Notes under the pieces: model-generated
Told to the model about the DNA's origin: nothing
The model's input: only the letters and a program-made list of their open reading frames with translations
Database searches by the model: none
Shown here: positions 43,823 through 52,145 of the stretch, one piece after another
How the letters are laid out: each line of letters opens with the position of its first letter
How positions within the stretch are numbered: the stretch's first letter is position 1
Assembly: GCA_013824245.1 (NCBI GenBank)
Contig: PNNN01000005.1
Location: 1-60,180 of the forward strand
Direction of reading: 5' to 3'
Source: Chlorobiaceae bacterium
GTDB taxonomy: Bacteria; Bacteroidota; Ignavibacteria; UBA10030; SZUA-254
Length of the DNA stretch: 60,180 nucleotides
Made by a program: the position numbers and the translations under genes

Positions 43823-44434
43823 ATGTATAAACTTATTCTTCTCTCTCTTGTATTTCTATTTATCCCTTCCGGTATATTTGCACAGCAAACGGTTAAAGAA
43901 TCTTCCACAGGAAAATATTTTCCTTCAGAGATTAAAATTAAAAATGCCGAAAAAGAAGTCACACTTCAGCTTACAGGATTAACTGTAAGAAAAAAAATAA
44001 TCTTTAAAGTTTACGGCATTGCTCATTACATGCAGGATCCACCGACGGTAAAAGATGAAGAAGCTGCTTTTATTGCTATTCTACAGGAGGGTAAAGCAAA
44101 ACAAATCACGATGGATTTTTCGCGTGACGTTGAAGCGATAAAAATTAAGGAAGCATATCTTGATGGCTTCAATTCGCATACCTCGAAAGAAGAGTTACAA
44201 AAACTTCAACCGTTAATAAATCAATTCACCGGATATTTCACAAAAGATGTTAAGGAGAATCAGCAATTTATTCTCCAGTGGCTGCCCGGCGGAACAATTC
44301 TTGCAGTACTCAACGGTGAGACCAAACAAGCAATTACAGATCCAATATTCGCACGTGTACTTTGGACAATCTGGTTTGGTGAAGATTCAATAGTAGATAG
44401 AGATGATTTGGTGAGTCGAATGATCGGTAAATAA
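43823..44434 (+). CDS. Chalcone-isomerase-like secreted protein
   Basis: A 203-residue protein with a signal peptide (about 1-18, ending IFAQQ) and the chalcone_isomerase-like domain (Chalcone_3): LTGLTVRKKIIFKVYGIAHYM, a central strand-helix region, then FTKDVKENQQFILQWLPGGTILAVLNG and a terminal FARVLWTIWFGEDS. Bacterial members are not known to isomerise flavonoids and may bind fatty acids. The ATG at 43823 is preceded by AAGGA; an upstream in-frame ATG at 43772 would spoil the signal peptide. Confidence 0.87.
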   Translation: MYKLILLSLVFLFIPSGIFAQQTVKESSTGKYFPSEIKIKNAEKEVTLQLTGLTVRKKIIFKVYGIAHYMQDPPTVKDEEAAFIAILQEGKAKQITMDFSRDVEAIKIKEAYLDGFNSHTSKEELQKLQPLINQFTGYFTKDVKENQQFILQWLPGGTILAVLNGETKQAITDPIFARVLWTIWFGEDSIVDRDDLVSRMIGK

Positions 44435-44458
44435 ACAGTTAGAGCATATCGAAAATAA

Positions 44459-45157
44459 TTATACATTATCGAGAAGCATAAAATTAGAATCTCTATCGGA
44501 GTATTTCGGTGGAGATTTCTTTTTGTAAAATTGTTTCTTGTTAAATTTACATTCCTGAAACAAAGGGCAATTGCCACACAACGGGTTCGTTGCTTTGCAT
44601 CTCTTTCTACCGAATCGAATCAAGTTTGTATGCAGAGAATATGCTTTCCCCACCGGTATAATTTTTCCTACAGCATGAAATGTATCCTTCGGAGTTTTGC
44701 AATCTGAGGTTATCCCTAGTCGACCAAGAATCCGATGTACATGTGTATCCACAGGAAACACTTCCCTATGCAAAGAGAAAAGAAGCACACAAGCCGCGGT
44801 CTTCACACCTACACCATCGAAAGAAAGCAATATTTCCATAATTTCTTCATTAGATTTCGATTGTAAAAAACCAAGAGAGTAATCGCCGAATTGATTATAA
44901 ATATTTTGCAAAATTGTCTTTATGCGTTTACTTTTTTGATTTGCCATTCCACCGGTTTTGATTGCGGAAACGATCAAGCGTGTTGGGGCATTTGCCAGAT
45001 CTCCCCATATAGGAAAGTTTTTCCTTAATTCAGTATAAGCGCGATGACTATTTTTATCATTTGTGTTTTGCGAAAGAATTGTCGCTATAAGCATGTCTAA
45101 TGGTTTGGCACGTTTTGCGGATTGGGAAGGCAGTCCGAGAAATTTTTCTAGTATCAA
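44459..45157 (-). CDS. nth: Endonuclease III
   Basis: A DNA glycosylase/AP lyase for oxidised pyrimidines in base excision repair. The helix-hairpin-helix LLSFDGVGVKTAACVLL carries the catalytic K119 and FPVDTHV the catalytic D137 (numbering from the TTG at 45157). The [4Fe-4S] cluster is C-x6-C-x2-C-x5-C in RCKATNPLCGNCPLFQEC. The TTG start is uncertain. The frame is open upstream to 45229 and encodes KNKVKRIALILEKF, which matches the first helix of the family, so translation may start at a non-ATG codon near 45220 (CTG, with AAGGTGAG upstream). Confidence 0.9.
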   Translation of the reverse strand: MILEKFLGLPSQSAKRAKPLDMLIATILSQNTNDKNSHRAYTELRKNFPIWGDLANAPTRLIVSAIKTGGMANQKSKRIKTILQNIYNQFGDYSLGFLQSKSNEEIMEILLSFDGVGVKTAACVLLFSLHREVFPVDTHVHRILGRLGITSDCKTPKDTFHAVGKIIPVGKAYSLHTNLIRFGRKRCKATNPLCGNCPLFQECKFNKKQFYKKKSPPKYSDRDSNFMLLDNV

Positions 45158-45295
45158 TGCAATCCGTTTTACTTTATTCTTATAATTAGATCGAGAATTA
45201 ATTTCGGGATTTCCTTTCAGTTTGATAACTCACCTTTCATACATTTCAGTAAGCAAGAAACAGAGAATTCTATGATGAATAAAACTTAGCTCAGA

Positions 45296-46699
45296 TCATT
45301 TTTTCTTTTGCTGATCTAGAACTTCGAAGATATCGTCAGTGAACACTTCACCAAACAATTCAGAATGGATTTCGCGGACCGCTTCCAACGCATCACCGTC
45401 TTCCAACACAATATTAATACTGAACTGCGACGCCCCAAAGGAAATCATGTTGATATTAAAATCGGATATTGAACCAAAAATCCTGTTTAGCACACCCGGA
45501 TTCTGTGTAATACTGGAACCAAGTACCGAAATAATACATTTCTTTTCATTAATTGAAACAATACCGACATCATTCAGGTCTTGCAGTAACGCCTGAGTTG
45601 TCTGTTTTTCCTCTGCCGCGATTGAATAACCGTACTCTGCCGTTACACTGGCTAAAATTGTGATCCCATGTTTAGTAAAAACATTTTGTATGTGTTCCCA
45701 AAATATATACTGACCAATTCGCTTTTGTGGTGATATTGAGATAAGGGTGATGTTTCTTTTATAAGCGATTGATTTTAACACCCCACTGGTTGATGGAAGT
45801 GCAGCCGTTACAAGCGTGCCTGTAGACTGCGGACGACGCGAGTTATATATATGAATTGGAATACTTTTTTCTATGGCAGGAAGCATTGTATTCGGGTGAA
45901 GAACTTTAGCGCCAAAATACGACAGCTCATAGGCTTCTTTGAATGAGAGGGTTTTAACTTTTTTTGCGTCGGGAACTACTGCGGGATCGGCAGTAAGTAC
46001 CCCGTCAACATCCGTCCAGATTTGAATATCATCCACATCAAGTGCCGCTCCTATTATTGCCGCAGAGTAATCTGAACTCTCCCGCCCCATAGTTGTGCGA
46101 CGACCAGACAATGTTATGCCTATAAAACCTTGCGTAACCGGCACGACACCGTTATTCACAAGGTGAAGGAGATTTGACTTTAATTTCTCTTCAATGATAT
46201 CGAGATATGGAGTTGCACGATTGAAATTTTCATCAGTGAACATAAAATCTTTAGTGTCGATCCATTCCGATTGAATGCCATGATCTTGAAGCGCGACTGA
46301 AACGATCCGCGATGACAATAATTCGCCGTAACTGTAGAGAGTATCAAGCGTGCGTGGAGTTAACTCGCGCAGAATAGTTACACCTTTGATTATTGTCTCA
46401 ATCTCTTCGCGCATAGCATCGAGCACTGAGCGGAGATTGCGGTTCCTCGTTATATGGCGGATCAATTGATCGATAATTGTGAAATGCCGACTGAATAATT
46501 GGGTGAGAGTTTCTCGAGCTTCGCGATCGTTTTTATCCGCCGCAAATTTTCCAATTTTTTCAAGCATATTAGTTGCTTGAGCAATTGCCGATACTACAAC
46601 GATCGGTTTTTGGTGCAGATGCGCCTTGATAATTTCAACAACGTTTGCTATTGCTGGTGCATCCTGAGTTGATGTTCCGCCAAATTTCATAACGATCAT
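45296..46699 (-). CDS. lysC: Aspartate kinase
   Basis: A 467-residue enzyme catalysing the first step of lysine, threonine and methionine synthesis. N-terminal MKFGGTSTQD and the SSDYSAAIIGAALD and IWTDVDGVLTADP segments of the catalytic domain are present, followed by two ACT domains (about 310-460, with VLGSSITQNPGVLNRIFG). Full length and similar to the lysine-sensitive AK III group. No lysine riboswitch is seen upstream. It is a single-gene unit. Confidence 0.93.
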   Translation of the reverse strand: MIVMKFGGTSTQDAPAIANVVEIIKAHLHQKPIVVVSAIAQATNMLEKIGKFAADKNDREARETLTQLFSRHFTIIDQLIRHITRNRNLRSVLDAMREEIETIIKGVTILRELTPRTLDTLYSYGELLSSRIVSVALQDHGIQSEWIDTKDFMFTDENFNRATPYLDIIEEKLKSNLLHLVNNGVVPVTQGFIGITLSGRRTTMGRESSDYSAAIIGAALDVDDIQIWTDVDGVLTADPAVVPDAKKVKTLSFKEAYELSYFGAKVLHPNTMLPAIEKSIPIHIYNSRRPQSTGTLVTAALPSTSGVLKSIAYKRNITLISISPQKRIGQYIFWEHIQNVFTKHGITILASVTAEYGYSIAAEEKQTTQALLQDLNDVGIVSINEKKCIISVLGSSITQNPGVLNRIFGSISDFNINMISFGASQFSINIVLEDGDALEAVREIHSELFGEVFTDDIFEVLDQQKKK

Positions 46700-46773
46700 G
46701 TTAGCATTACTCCTTCGATTTCAAATAATATTTGATTTCAATATAACACCTCTAACCTTGAGTTTCAAGAAAA

Positions 46774-46801
46774 TAAAAAACCCTTAGTTTTGGCTAAGGG
46801 T
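46774..46801 (-). terminator. Terminator following the 46-residue membrane protein gene
   Basis: On the minus strand acccttag (46801-46794) pairs with ctaagggt (46787-46780), followed by a U-rich tail (U6 and more). It lies 25 bp after the small gene's stop at 46826 and before the aspartate kinase gene. Confidence 0.78.
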
Positions 46802-46825
46802 CTGCGAAAATTGATGATTTTTGAG

Positions 46826-46966
46826 TTATTTTGGGTTATTCGATTTTTCTTCATCCTGATGAAGAAATTTTGAACGCCGCCGCCGGTTTATCAAGAATAT
46901 CAGATAAAGAAATACGAATAGTATCACTGACCCAATAACGAGTATGTTTAAGCCAAGAAAATTCAT
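46826..46966 (-). CDS. Single-pass membrane micro-protein (46 residues)
   Basis: Starts at ATG 46966 with NFLGLNILVIG. Residues 3-26 form one strongly hydrophobic helix, followed by a positive anchor NRRRRSKF (27-34) and an acidic/Asn tail with QDEEKSNN. This gives an N-out/C-in orientation by the positive-inside rule. The coding frame ends in TAA, 25 bp before an intrinsic terminator, which argues for a real gene. Function unknown; small proteins of this type can regulate membrane complexes. A clear Shine-Dalgarno is lacking. Confidence 0.55.
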   Translation of the reverse strand: MNFLGLNILVIGSVILFVFLYLIFLINRRRRSKFLHQDEEKSNNPK

Positions 46967-47092
46967 TGTATCTATATTTTAAGTTTTGATATCATACCTT
47001 ATAACACATTCCGTATACGAATCATCGGAAGAAATGTTATATATCACAAGCGAATTAGAATCTAATTATTTTATCAAAGATACAAATTCTTA

Positions 47093-47467
47093 TTATATAT
47101 TTTTACCTTGATCTTTATTTTTCTTTGTCTCATTAAATTCATCTAAAAAGGCGACCGCCCGCCGTAGATGCGGTATTACAATCGACCCTCCAACTGTGAG
47201 AGCAACGCTGAAGATTTCGAAGATCTCTTCATCAGAAACCCCGGCTTCTTTACATTGCATTATATGGTACGATACACAATCGTCGCACCGTAATACCATG
47301 GAAGCAACCAATCCGAGCATTTCTTTTGTTTTAACATCGAGTTTCCCCGGCTCGTATGTTAAAGTGTCTACACTGAAAAACCTTTTTATCGCCCGGTTAT
47401 CTGCATTAAGAATTCGGTCGTTCATTTTCTTTCGAAAAGATTGAAAATCATCTAAACGGTTTGACAT
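47093..47467 (-). CDS. Carboxymuconolactone decarboxylase/AhpD-like protein
   Basis: A 124-residue alpha-helical protein of the CMD/AhpD superfamily. The active-site motif is C-D-D-C-V-S-Y-H, i.e. CxxCxxxH, as in AhpD-type disulfide reductases; this favours a peroxide-defence or thiol-redox role over lactone decarboxylation. The remainder, GVSDEEIFEIFSVALTVGGSIVIPHLRRAVAF, is the second helix pair. It lies 120 bp from tRNA-Ala on the same strand. Confidence 0.85.
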   Translation of the reverse strand: MSNRLDDFQSFRKKMNDRILNADNRAIKRFFSVDTLTYEPGKLDVKTKEMLGLVASMVLRCDDCVSYHIMQCKEAGVSDEEIFEIFSVALTVGGSIVIPHLRRAVAFLDEFNETKKNKDQGKNI

Positions 47468-47588
47468 AAATTAATGATCAGTAAATTTTAATAATTGACG
47501 ATTGGGTTTAAAAAATAAAATATAAAGTGTGGAATAATACATCTGCGGAGATTTTTGTGAGCAACAATAGTACGATGTAAATTTAGAT

Positions 47589-47664
47589 TGGTGGAGCTGG
47601 TCGGGATCGAACCGGCGACCTCCTGAATGCCATTCAGGCGCTCTCCCAACTGAGCTACAGCCCC
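47589..47664 (-). tRNA. tRNA-Ala (anticodon GGC)
   Basis: A 76-nt cloverleaf on the minus strand with encoded CCA. The acceptor GGGGCTG pairs with CAGCTCC (one G-U). D arm TAGCTCAGTTGGGAGAGC; anticodon arm CCTGA-ATGGCAT-TCAGG with anticodon GGC; variable loop AGGTC; T-arm GCCGG-TTCGATC-CCGAC, in which the second pair appears as a C-A mismatch. Discriminator A fits alanine with G3-U70-type recognition region to be checked. It is otherwise canonical. Confidence 0.95.
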
Positions 47665-47795
47665 AATTTAATTGTTAATCATCAATGATTAATTATTTAT
47701 TGACAATAACGATTAAAATATAAGAAGAATCGAGGAATGAAACAACTTTCAGATTTTATTTAATTTATAGTGCAATGGGGGTAGGTTTTTAATAA

Positions 47796-47838
47796 AGCGC
47801 AGCAATATCGAATCAAATGATTTGTGTTTTGCTGCGCT
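47796..47838 (-). terminator. Terminator of the DUF2202 gene
   Basis: On the minus strand agcgcagcaa (47838-47829) pairs with ttgctgcgct (47805-47796) and is followed by a U-rich tract. It lies about 19 bp after the stop at 47857. The region between 47665 and 47795 holds no gene. Confidence 0.7.
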
Positions 47839-47856
47839 CATGATATCTCTTATGGA

Positions 47857-48450
47857 TTACAGATTTCTTAGAAATGCGCTAAGATGGTGTTCAGAACCAC
47901 GACGTAGATTTTCATAAACAAATTTTATGTCTGAATCGGATTGTAATTTTGCGAGGCGCTCATCTAAATCTTTTATGTCAGTTTCTTCGATAAGCTTTCC
48001 AACCAGCATAGCATCAGTAACCGATTTTGATCCTTCGACCAACAATGTATTGTATAATGCCTGTAGTGTTGTATCTACAAATACTCCGGTAGGATTTGTG
48101 CCGACCGGGTCAACAATTCCATACCTGTCGAGCAACAATTTCATTGCGTTCATATGTTTCTGTTCACTTTGTGAAATATTACTAAATATTCGGAGATTGT
48201 ATTTATTAGCCATTGCAATATAAATGTCGCGGGCAAGTTTTTCTTCCTCACGCATAAAGATCAATCCGCTGATAATTTCCGGAGTTATTTCTTCTTGAAC
48301 TTTTGTTATAAGTGTTTTATTTAGTGCATCCAGATCTAATTCAGTGCTATTATCCATTTGAGAAGTGAGGGGTTCCGATGAATTTGTCTCAGAACATCCC
48401 ATTAGTGCAGAGATAAGAACAATGGTTATAAGGACAATGAAATATTTCAT
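47857..48450 (-). CDS. DUF2202 ferritin-like lipoprotein
   Basis: A 197-residue predicted lipoprotein (lipobox ALMGCSE). The mature part is the four-helix DUF2202 domain, ferritin-like: EEEKLARDIYIAMANKYN with the first E-x-x-x-x-x-H-type helix, QSEQKHMNAMKLLLDRYG, and DIKFVYENLRRGSEHHLSAFLRNL. Glu and His residues (EEE, EQKH, SEHH) could form a diiron site. Substrate and role are unknown, possibly metal handling or oxidative stress. Own terminator. Confidence 0.87.
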   Translation of the reverse strand: MKYFIVLITIVLISALMGCSETNSSEPLTSQMDNSTELDLDALNKTLITKVQEEITPEIISGLIFMREEEKLARDIYIAMANKYNLRIFSNISQSEQKHMNAMKLLLDRYGIVDPVGTNPTGVFVDTTLQALYNTLLVEGSKSVTDAMLVGKLIEETDIKDLDERLAKLQSDSDIKFVYENLRRGSEHHLSAFLRNL

Positions 48451-49050
48451 AATGATAACCTTTCAATTGTGTTTTAATTGTAAATAGTGATTGTTGTTTC
48501 ATTTCGTACAATGTGTGTGCCAAACCTCCAACCACATATTTTTTAATCCAATCGAATGATGATCAGTTCGTTTTCCAATTCTTTCGACAAAGTTGCCGAC
48601 TTGAATCGACAATATTGTCTACTAATGGATAATATAGTTTTGAATGTAATGCTCGATGAAAATTCAGAGAGCGATTATAATTTCGTTTTATCCTATTTCT
48701 AAAAAATATTTTGTCTACTGGGGAAGAACTCTTGTCAAACTTTCGCAATATCCCTACTGAATGCGGTCAATCCACTCATACTCGATGAAGAAGAGAAGAG
48801 CTTGAGCTAATTGTGGTTCAACATCTTTATCTCGATACGGCAACAGGCGATCTTTATTATGTTGTGATTTTAACCAACTTTGCATAACCCCCAAAAAATT
48901 GTTAATATTAAGTAGCTTTGATTGATTTGTCACCCTCATTCCCGATTTGATGGTGATTGGACCCGATAAACAGTTATCATCAAATAGTCTGTTTCTCTTT
49001 TTAAAAGAATAATCTAATAACGAAATAATATCATTAACAAAGAGGTTTTT
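48451..49050. other. 600-bp gene-poor region upstream of the catabolic operon
   Basis: No supportable gene. Two adjacent minus-strand open frames of about 61 codons (48563-48748 and 48754-48939) have no recognised similarity, weak starts and no terminator; they could be a decayed gene. The last 100 bp is AT-rich and presumably holds the promoter and any operator of the plus-strand operon starting at 49051 (Shine-Dalgarno AAAGAGG), but no convincing -35/-10 pair was found. Confidence 0.4.
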
Positions 49051-49797
49051 ATGTCAATAGATTTGGAAAAAATCTTACGCCCGGTTGATATGGTATTGCC
49101 AGAATTTCCAGCAAAATATATGACGCTTTCAAACGGTCAGGAGATGGTAGTACGGCAGGTCAACCGCGATGAGATTCCAGATATCCTCCCCCATGTGGAA
49201 AAACTTATGCACGTTGAGCGGGATTATTATCATATTGTTGCGGCAAGAGTATATGCCGAATTGCTTGCCTACTATACGTATCGTGTGCAGGATGAATATG
49301 TACTTGCCGCGCAAGTAGACGGTGAGATCGTTGCCGTTGTAAACGGAAGAATAGTCAATCCCGATATCGGCATGTCGTTTCATACTTTATCTATGCGTCG
49401 CGGACTTCGAGTTGGCGCGCACGCATTTGCCGCCAAGATGGAATATCATATGGATATTCTAAAACAGAAAGAAGTTTTAATCGTTGCCGAATCGCCCATC
49501 GGCTTTAGACGCTGGATGATCGAATACAAACTTGAAAAGCGTTTTCATATCCCGCATGAATTGGGCGGTTGTCCGTCATGGTCGTTGACGAGAAATTTGT
49601 TTGATAATGCTCGCAACACTCTCGTTGTAGGCAGACGTCCTGTCCCCGAAAAATTACTCGCAAAAGCACACGATGCAATACTTCCACCAACTGATCCTCC
49701 AAAGCCACCCGAAGATTTATTAGCCGCAACACGCTCGATGCTCGATAACACAGGCACATCTCTCATCGACATGAGAAGAAAGTTAGGAGGAATGTAA
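49051..49797 (+). CDS. Unrecognised protein, possibly GNAT-like, first gene of the catabolic operon
   Basis: A 248-residue soluble protein with no signal peptide. The segment KYMTLSNGQEMVVRQVNRDEIPDILP and the downstream EYVLAAQVDGEIVAVVNGRI, then RRGLRVGAHAFAAKMEYH, resemble a GNAT acetyltransferase fold, but no clear acetyl-CoA Q/RxxGxG/A loop is seen. The C-terminus is Pro-rich (PPTDPPKPPEDLL). It starts a tightly packed run with the thiolase-like gene 1 bp after its stop, so it is expected to serve the same CoA-related pathway. Function not identified. Confidence 0.65.
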   Translation: MSIDLEKILRPVDMVLPEFPAKYMTLSNGQEMVVRQVNRDEIPDILPHVEKLMHVERDYYHIVAARVYAELLAYYTYRVQDEYVLAAQVDGEIVAVVNGRIVNPDIGMSFHTLSMRRGLRVGAHAFAAKMEYHMDILKQKEVLIVAESPIGFRRWMIEYKLEKRFHIPHELGGCPSWSLTRNLFDNARNTLVVGRRPVPEKLLAKAHDAILPPTDPPKPPEDLLAATRSMLDNTGTSLIDMRRKLGGM

Positions 49798-49798
49798 T

Positions 49799-50974
49799 AT
49801 GAGAGAAGTTTATGTTGCCGGAATTGGAATTACAAGTTTCACCCGGCTCGAATATCCGCTCGTTGAAATTGCGGCGTATCCCGGATTGATGGCTCTCCGC
49901 GATAGCGGACTAAAGAAAATCGATCAACTATATGTTGCCAATATGGGGAGCGGTAGAGTGAACGGACAAACCGGATTGGCAAGTGCCGTTGTCGATCATT
50001 TGAGTCTTACGCCCGCAGGTGCAGTTACAATTGAAAACGGTCCTGCATCAGGAGCTTCGGCAATCAAAGAAGGATTCATGGCTGTTGCTTCCGGTATGCA
50101 CGATGTTGTTATGGTCATCGGCGCTGAGCGAATGAGAGAAGTCAATCAGCTCGAAGCGACAGATTTTGTTGCAACACTCACTCATCCACTTGCAGAATAT
50201 ATTTACGGCGTAACACTTCCGTCTCTGGCTGGAATGTTTGCGCGTTTGTATATGGAGAAGTATGGAGTAACCTCACGCCACCTTGCAATGGTTGCGGTTA
50301 AAAATCATCATAACGCGATGGATAATTTCTATGCGCATCTGCACGAAGAAATTACACTCGAAGGTATTCTTGATTCTCCCGAAGCATCTACGAATAATCC
50401 GTACGTTGCGGATCCGCTGAGATTTTACGATATGTGTCCTGTCTCGGACGGCGGCGCCTGTTTAATTCTTGTCAGCGCAGATGTGATGAAGAAATTGAAT
50501 AAACCGATGATTCGACTGGCAGGGATCGGACAAGCGACCGACACACACGCGGTTCACGAAAGAAAAGATCCAACTTATCTTTTTGCAGTGCGCGAAGCGG
50601 CGAAAAAATCGTTCGCGATGGCAGGAGTGAAACCGGAAGATGTTGATGTTGCAGAATTGCACGATGCATTCACAATTCTTGAAATTGCGGAAAGCGAAGA
50701 AGTCGGTTTCTTCAAAAAAGGTGAAGGACATATCGCGCTTGAAAAAGGCGAAACTAAAATTGGCGGTAAAATCCCGATCAATCCATCCGGCGGTTTAAAA
50801 GCAAAAGGACATCCAGTTGGAGCAACCGGCGTCGGACAGGCGCATGAGATTGTTCTTCAGTTAAGAGGAGAAGCCAAAAAGCGTCAGGTTAAAAATGCCA
50901 AAATCGGATTTACATGTAACTTCGGCGGCTTCGGAAATAATGTTGTCTGTCTTACTTTTATAAAGGAGAAATGA
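49799..50974 (+). CDS. Thiolase-fold protein lacking the nucleophilic cysteine
   Basis: A 391-residue member of the SCP-x/lipid-transfer thiolase group. Where thiolases have E-N-x-C-A-S-G, this protein has E79-N-G-P82-A-S-G (codon CCT at 50042). The His of AELHDAFT and the His of KGHPVGATG are present, and a second Cys is in FTCNFGG. Such Cys-less thiolase folds with a DUF35 partner include the retro-aldolases of sterol side-chain breakdown (Ltp2-like), so C-C lyase or condensing activity, not acetyl transfer, is likely. AGGAGG precedes the ATG. It overlaps the DUF35 gene by ATGA. Confidence 0.88.
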   Translation: MREVYVAGIGITSFTRLEYPLVEIAAYPGLMALRDSGLKKIDQLYVANMGSGRVNGQTGLASAVVDHLSLTPAGAVTIENGPASGASAIKEGFMAVASGMHDVVMVIGAERMREVNQLEATDFVATLTHPLAEYIYGVTLPSLAGMFARLYMEKYGVTSRHLAMVAVKNHHNAMDNFYAHLHEEITLEGILDSPEASTNNPYVADPLRFYDMCPVSDGGACLILVSADVMKKLNKPMIRLAGIGQATDTHAVHERKDPTYLFAVREAAKKSFAMAGVKPEDVDVAELHDAFTILEIAESEEVGFFKKGEGHIALEKGETKIGGKIPINPSGGLKAKGHPVGATGVGQAHEIVLQLRGEAKKRQVKNAKIGFTCNFGGFGNNVVCLTFIKEK

Positions 50975-51324
50975 AAATGGAATTAAACATATACGCATAC
51001 AAATGCAAACGCTGCGGACATATTCATTATCCTTATAAAACAATTTGCAAGAATTGCGGAGAGAACGACCATAACGAATTCGATATCGTTCCGTTGCCGA
51101 AAAAAGGTAAGTTGCTCACTTATACAACACTTTACAATCCCCCATCCGATTACGAAGTTCCCACATTAGCGCTTGGCATCGTTGAATTAGAAGGTGGTCA
51201 TCGAATCACAGGACAATTGAACATTAAAAATCCAAAGATAGGAATGAATGTCGAGGGAAAAGTGGAAGTAGTTCGCAAAGAGGCATACAATAAACATTTA
51301 GGAATGGTTTTCTATCAGGCATGA
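50971..51324 (+). CDS. DUF35 zinc-ribbon/OB-fold protein
   Basis: A 117-residue protein: an N-terminal rubredoxin-like zinc ribbon (YKCKRCGHIHYP.. ICKNCGEN, four Cys) followed by an OB fold (GKLLTYTTLYNPPSDYEVPTLALGIVELEGG). In thiolase-like aldolases and archaeal thiolase/HMG-CoA synthase complexes a DUF35 subunit bridges or channels acyl-CoA, so it is most likely the obligate partner of the upstream thiolase-fold protein. Starts overlap the thiolase stop (ATGA) and its own stop overlaps the DUF2877 start the same way. Confidence 0.9.
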   Translation: MKMELNIYAYKCKRCGHIHYPYKTICKNCGENDHNEFDIVPLPKKGKLLTYTTLYNPPSDYEVPTLALGIVELEGGHRITGQLNIKNPKIGMNVEGKVEVVRKEAYNKHLGMVFYQA

Positions 51325-52145
51325 TAGAAATCGTCAGTCACGGAAACCAAATCCGCCGGGGTAAATATTATTTACATTCGAAATTTACTTTGGCGGTGAA
51401 TTTTTGTTCCGATGATTCTTTTGTTTTCGTTGTCAATAAAGAAGTCGGATCGGGACCGCTTAACATTGTTGTGCAAGGAGTTGCGGTCGATTCCATCTCG
51501 TCTCTGGAAGTCGGCAGTGATGGTTTCTATCTCAATGGAGATAAGTTTTATTTTGATGAGTTGAAGATATACGATTCTAAATTGCAGATATCTGACTTCA
51601 TCGAGGAAAAGTTTAATCGTAATCTAAGTTTCTTTGAATCAACTCTTATTGAATTCTCTCCACCGAAAAGTTTAGCGTTCCTTCTTGATGAAAGTAGAAG
51701 GAATGAATTCACATCATCATTCGAGATTGAATACATCAAGCGGTTTGAGAATGCCGTTCAATTATTTCTATCGGATGATTTTCTTCATGGGATTAAAATA
51801 CTCAAGGGCTTAGGTCCCGGGCTTACACCGAGCGGTGACGATTTTATTTCGGGAGTTCTGATTGCATTGAATTTACAAAGCATGATAAATTCGTCCGACA
51901 ATTCAAATGTCATCGAACAGATATATAAAACGGCTGAAAGCGGAAATCATTTTACAACCGCATTTTTGAGATGCGCAGCAAATGGATTTTTGTTTGAGAA
52001 GTTTAAACGATTGATTGATTCCCTTCTGTATGCCGGTGAAGATGAGATTATTCAAAACACGAGATCGTTATTTACAATAGGAGCAACATCCGGCGCAGAT
52101 CAAGCAGTCGGTTTTCTCATCGGTATTAAAAGGTTTATACTATGA
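51321..52145 (+). CDS. DUF2877 protein (YlbF/AllH-like)
   Basis: A 274-residue protein with the hallmark LGPGLTPSGDDFISGVLIAL (about 155-175). DUF2877 is fused or adjacent to fdrA and ylbE in the E. coli allantoin locus, where the trio has been linked to oxamate carbamoyltransferase (allFGH naming in recent annotations; I rely on memory for this). Here it overlaps both neighbours by ATGA: the DUF35 gene before and fdrA after, so the subunits are probably made in a fixed ratio. Confidence 0.85.
   Translation: MIEIVSHGNQIRRGKYYLHSKFTLAVNFCSDDSFVFVVNKEVGSGPLNIVVQGVAVDSISSLEVGSDGFYLNGDKFYFDELKIYDSKLQISDFIEEKFNRNLSFFESTLIEFSPPKSLAFLLDESRRNEFTSSFEIEYIKRFENAVQLFLSDDFLHGIKILKGLGPGLTPSGDDFISGVLIALNLQSMINSSDNSNVIEQIYKTAESGNHFTTAFLRCAANGFLFEKFKRLIDSLLYAGEDEIIQNTRSLFTIGATSGADQAVGFLIGIKRFIL

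Noticed and set aside
46700-46750. Lysine riboswitch upstream of aspartate kinase
   Set aside because: The leader is short and AT-rich without the conserved five-helix junction.
48563-48939. Two short minus-strand frames (61 codons each) in the gap before the catabolic operon
   Set aside because: No recognised domain, no good start or Shine-Dalgarno and no terminator. They may be a decayed gene, but I cannot support a call.
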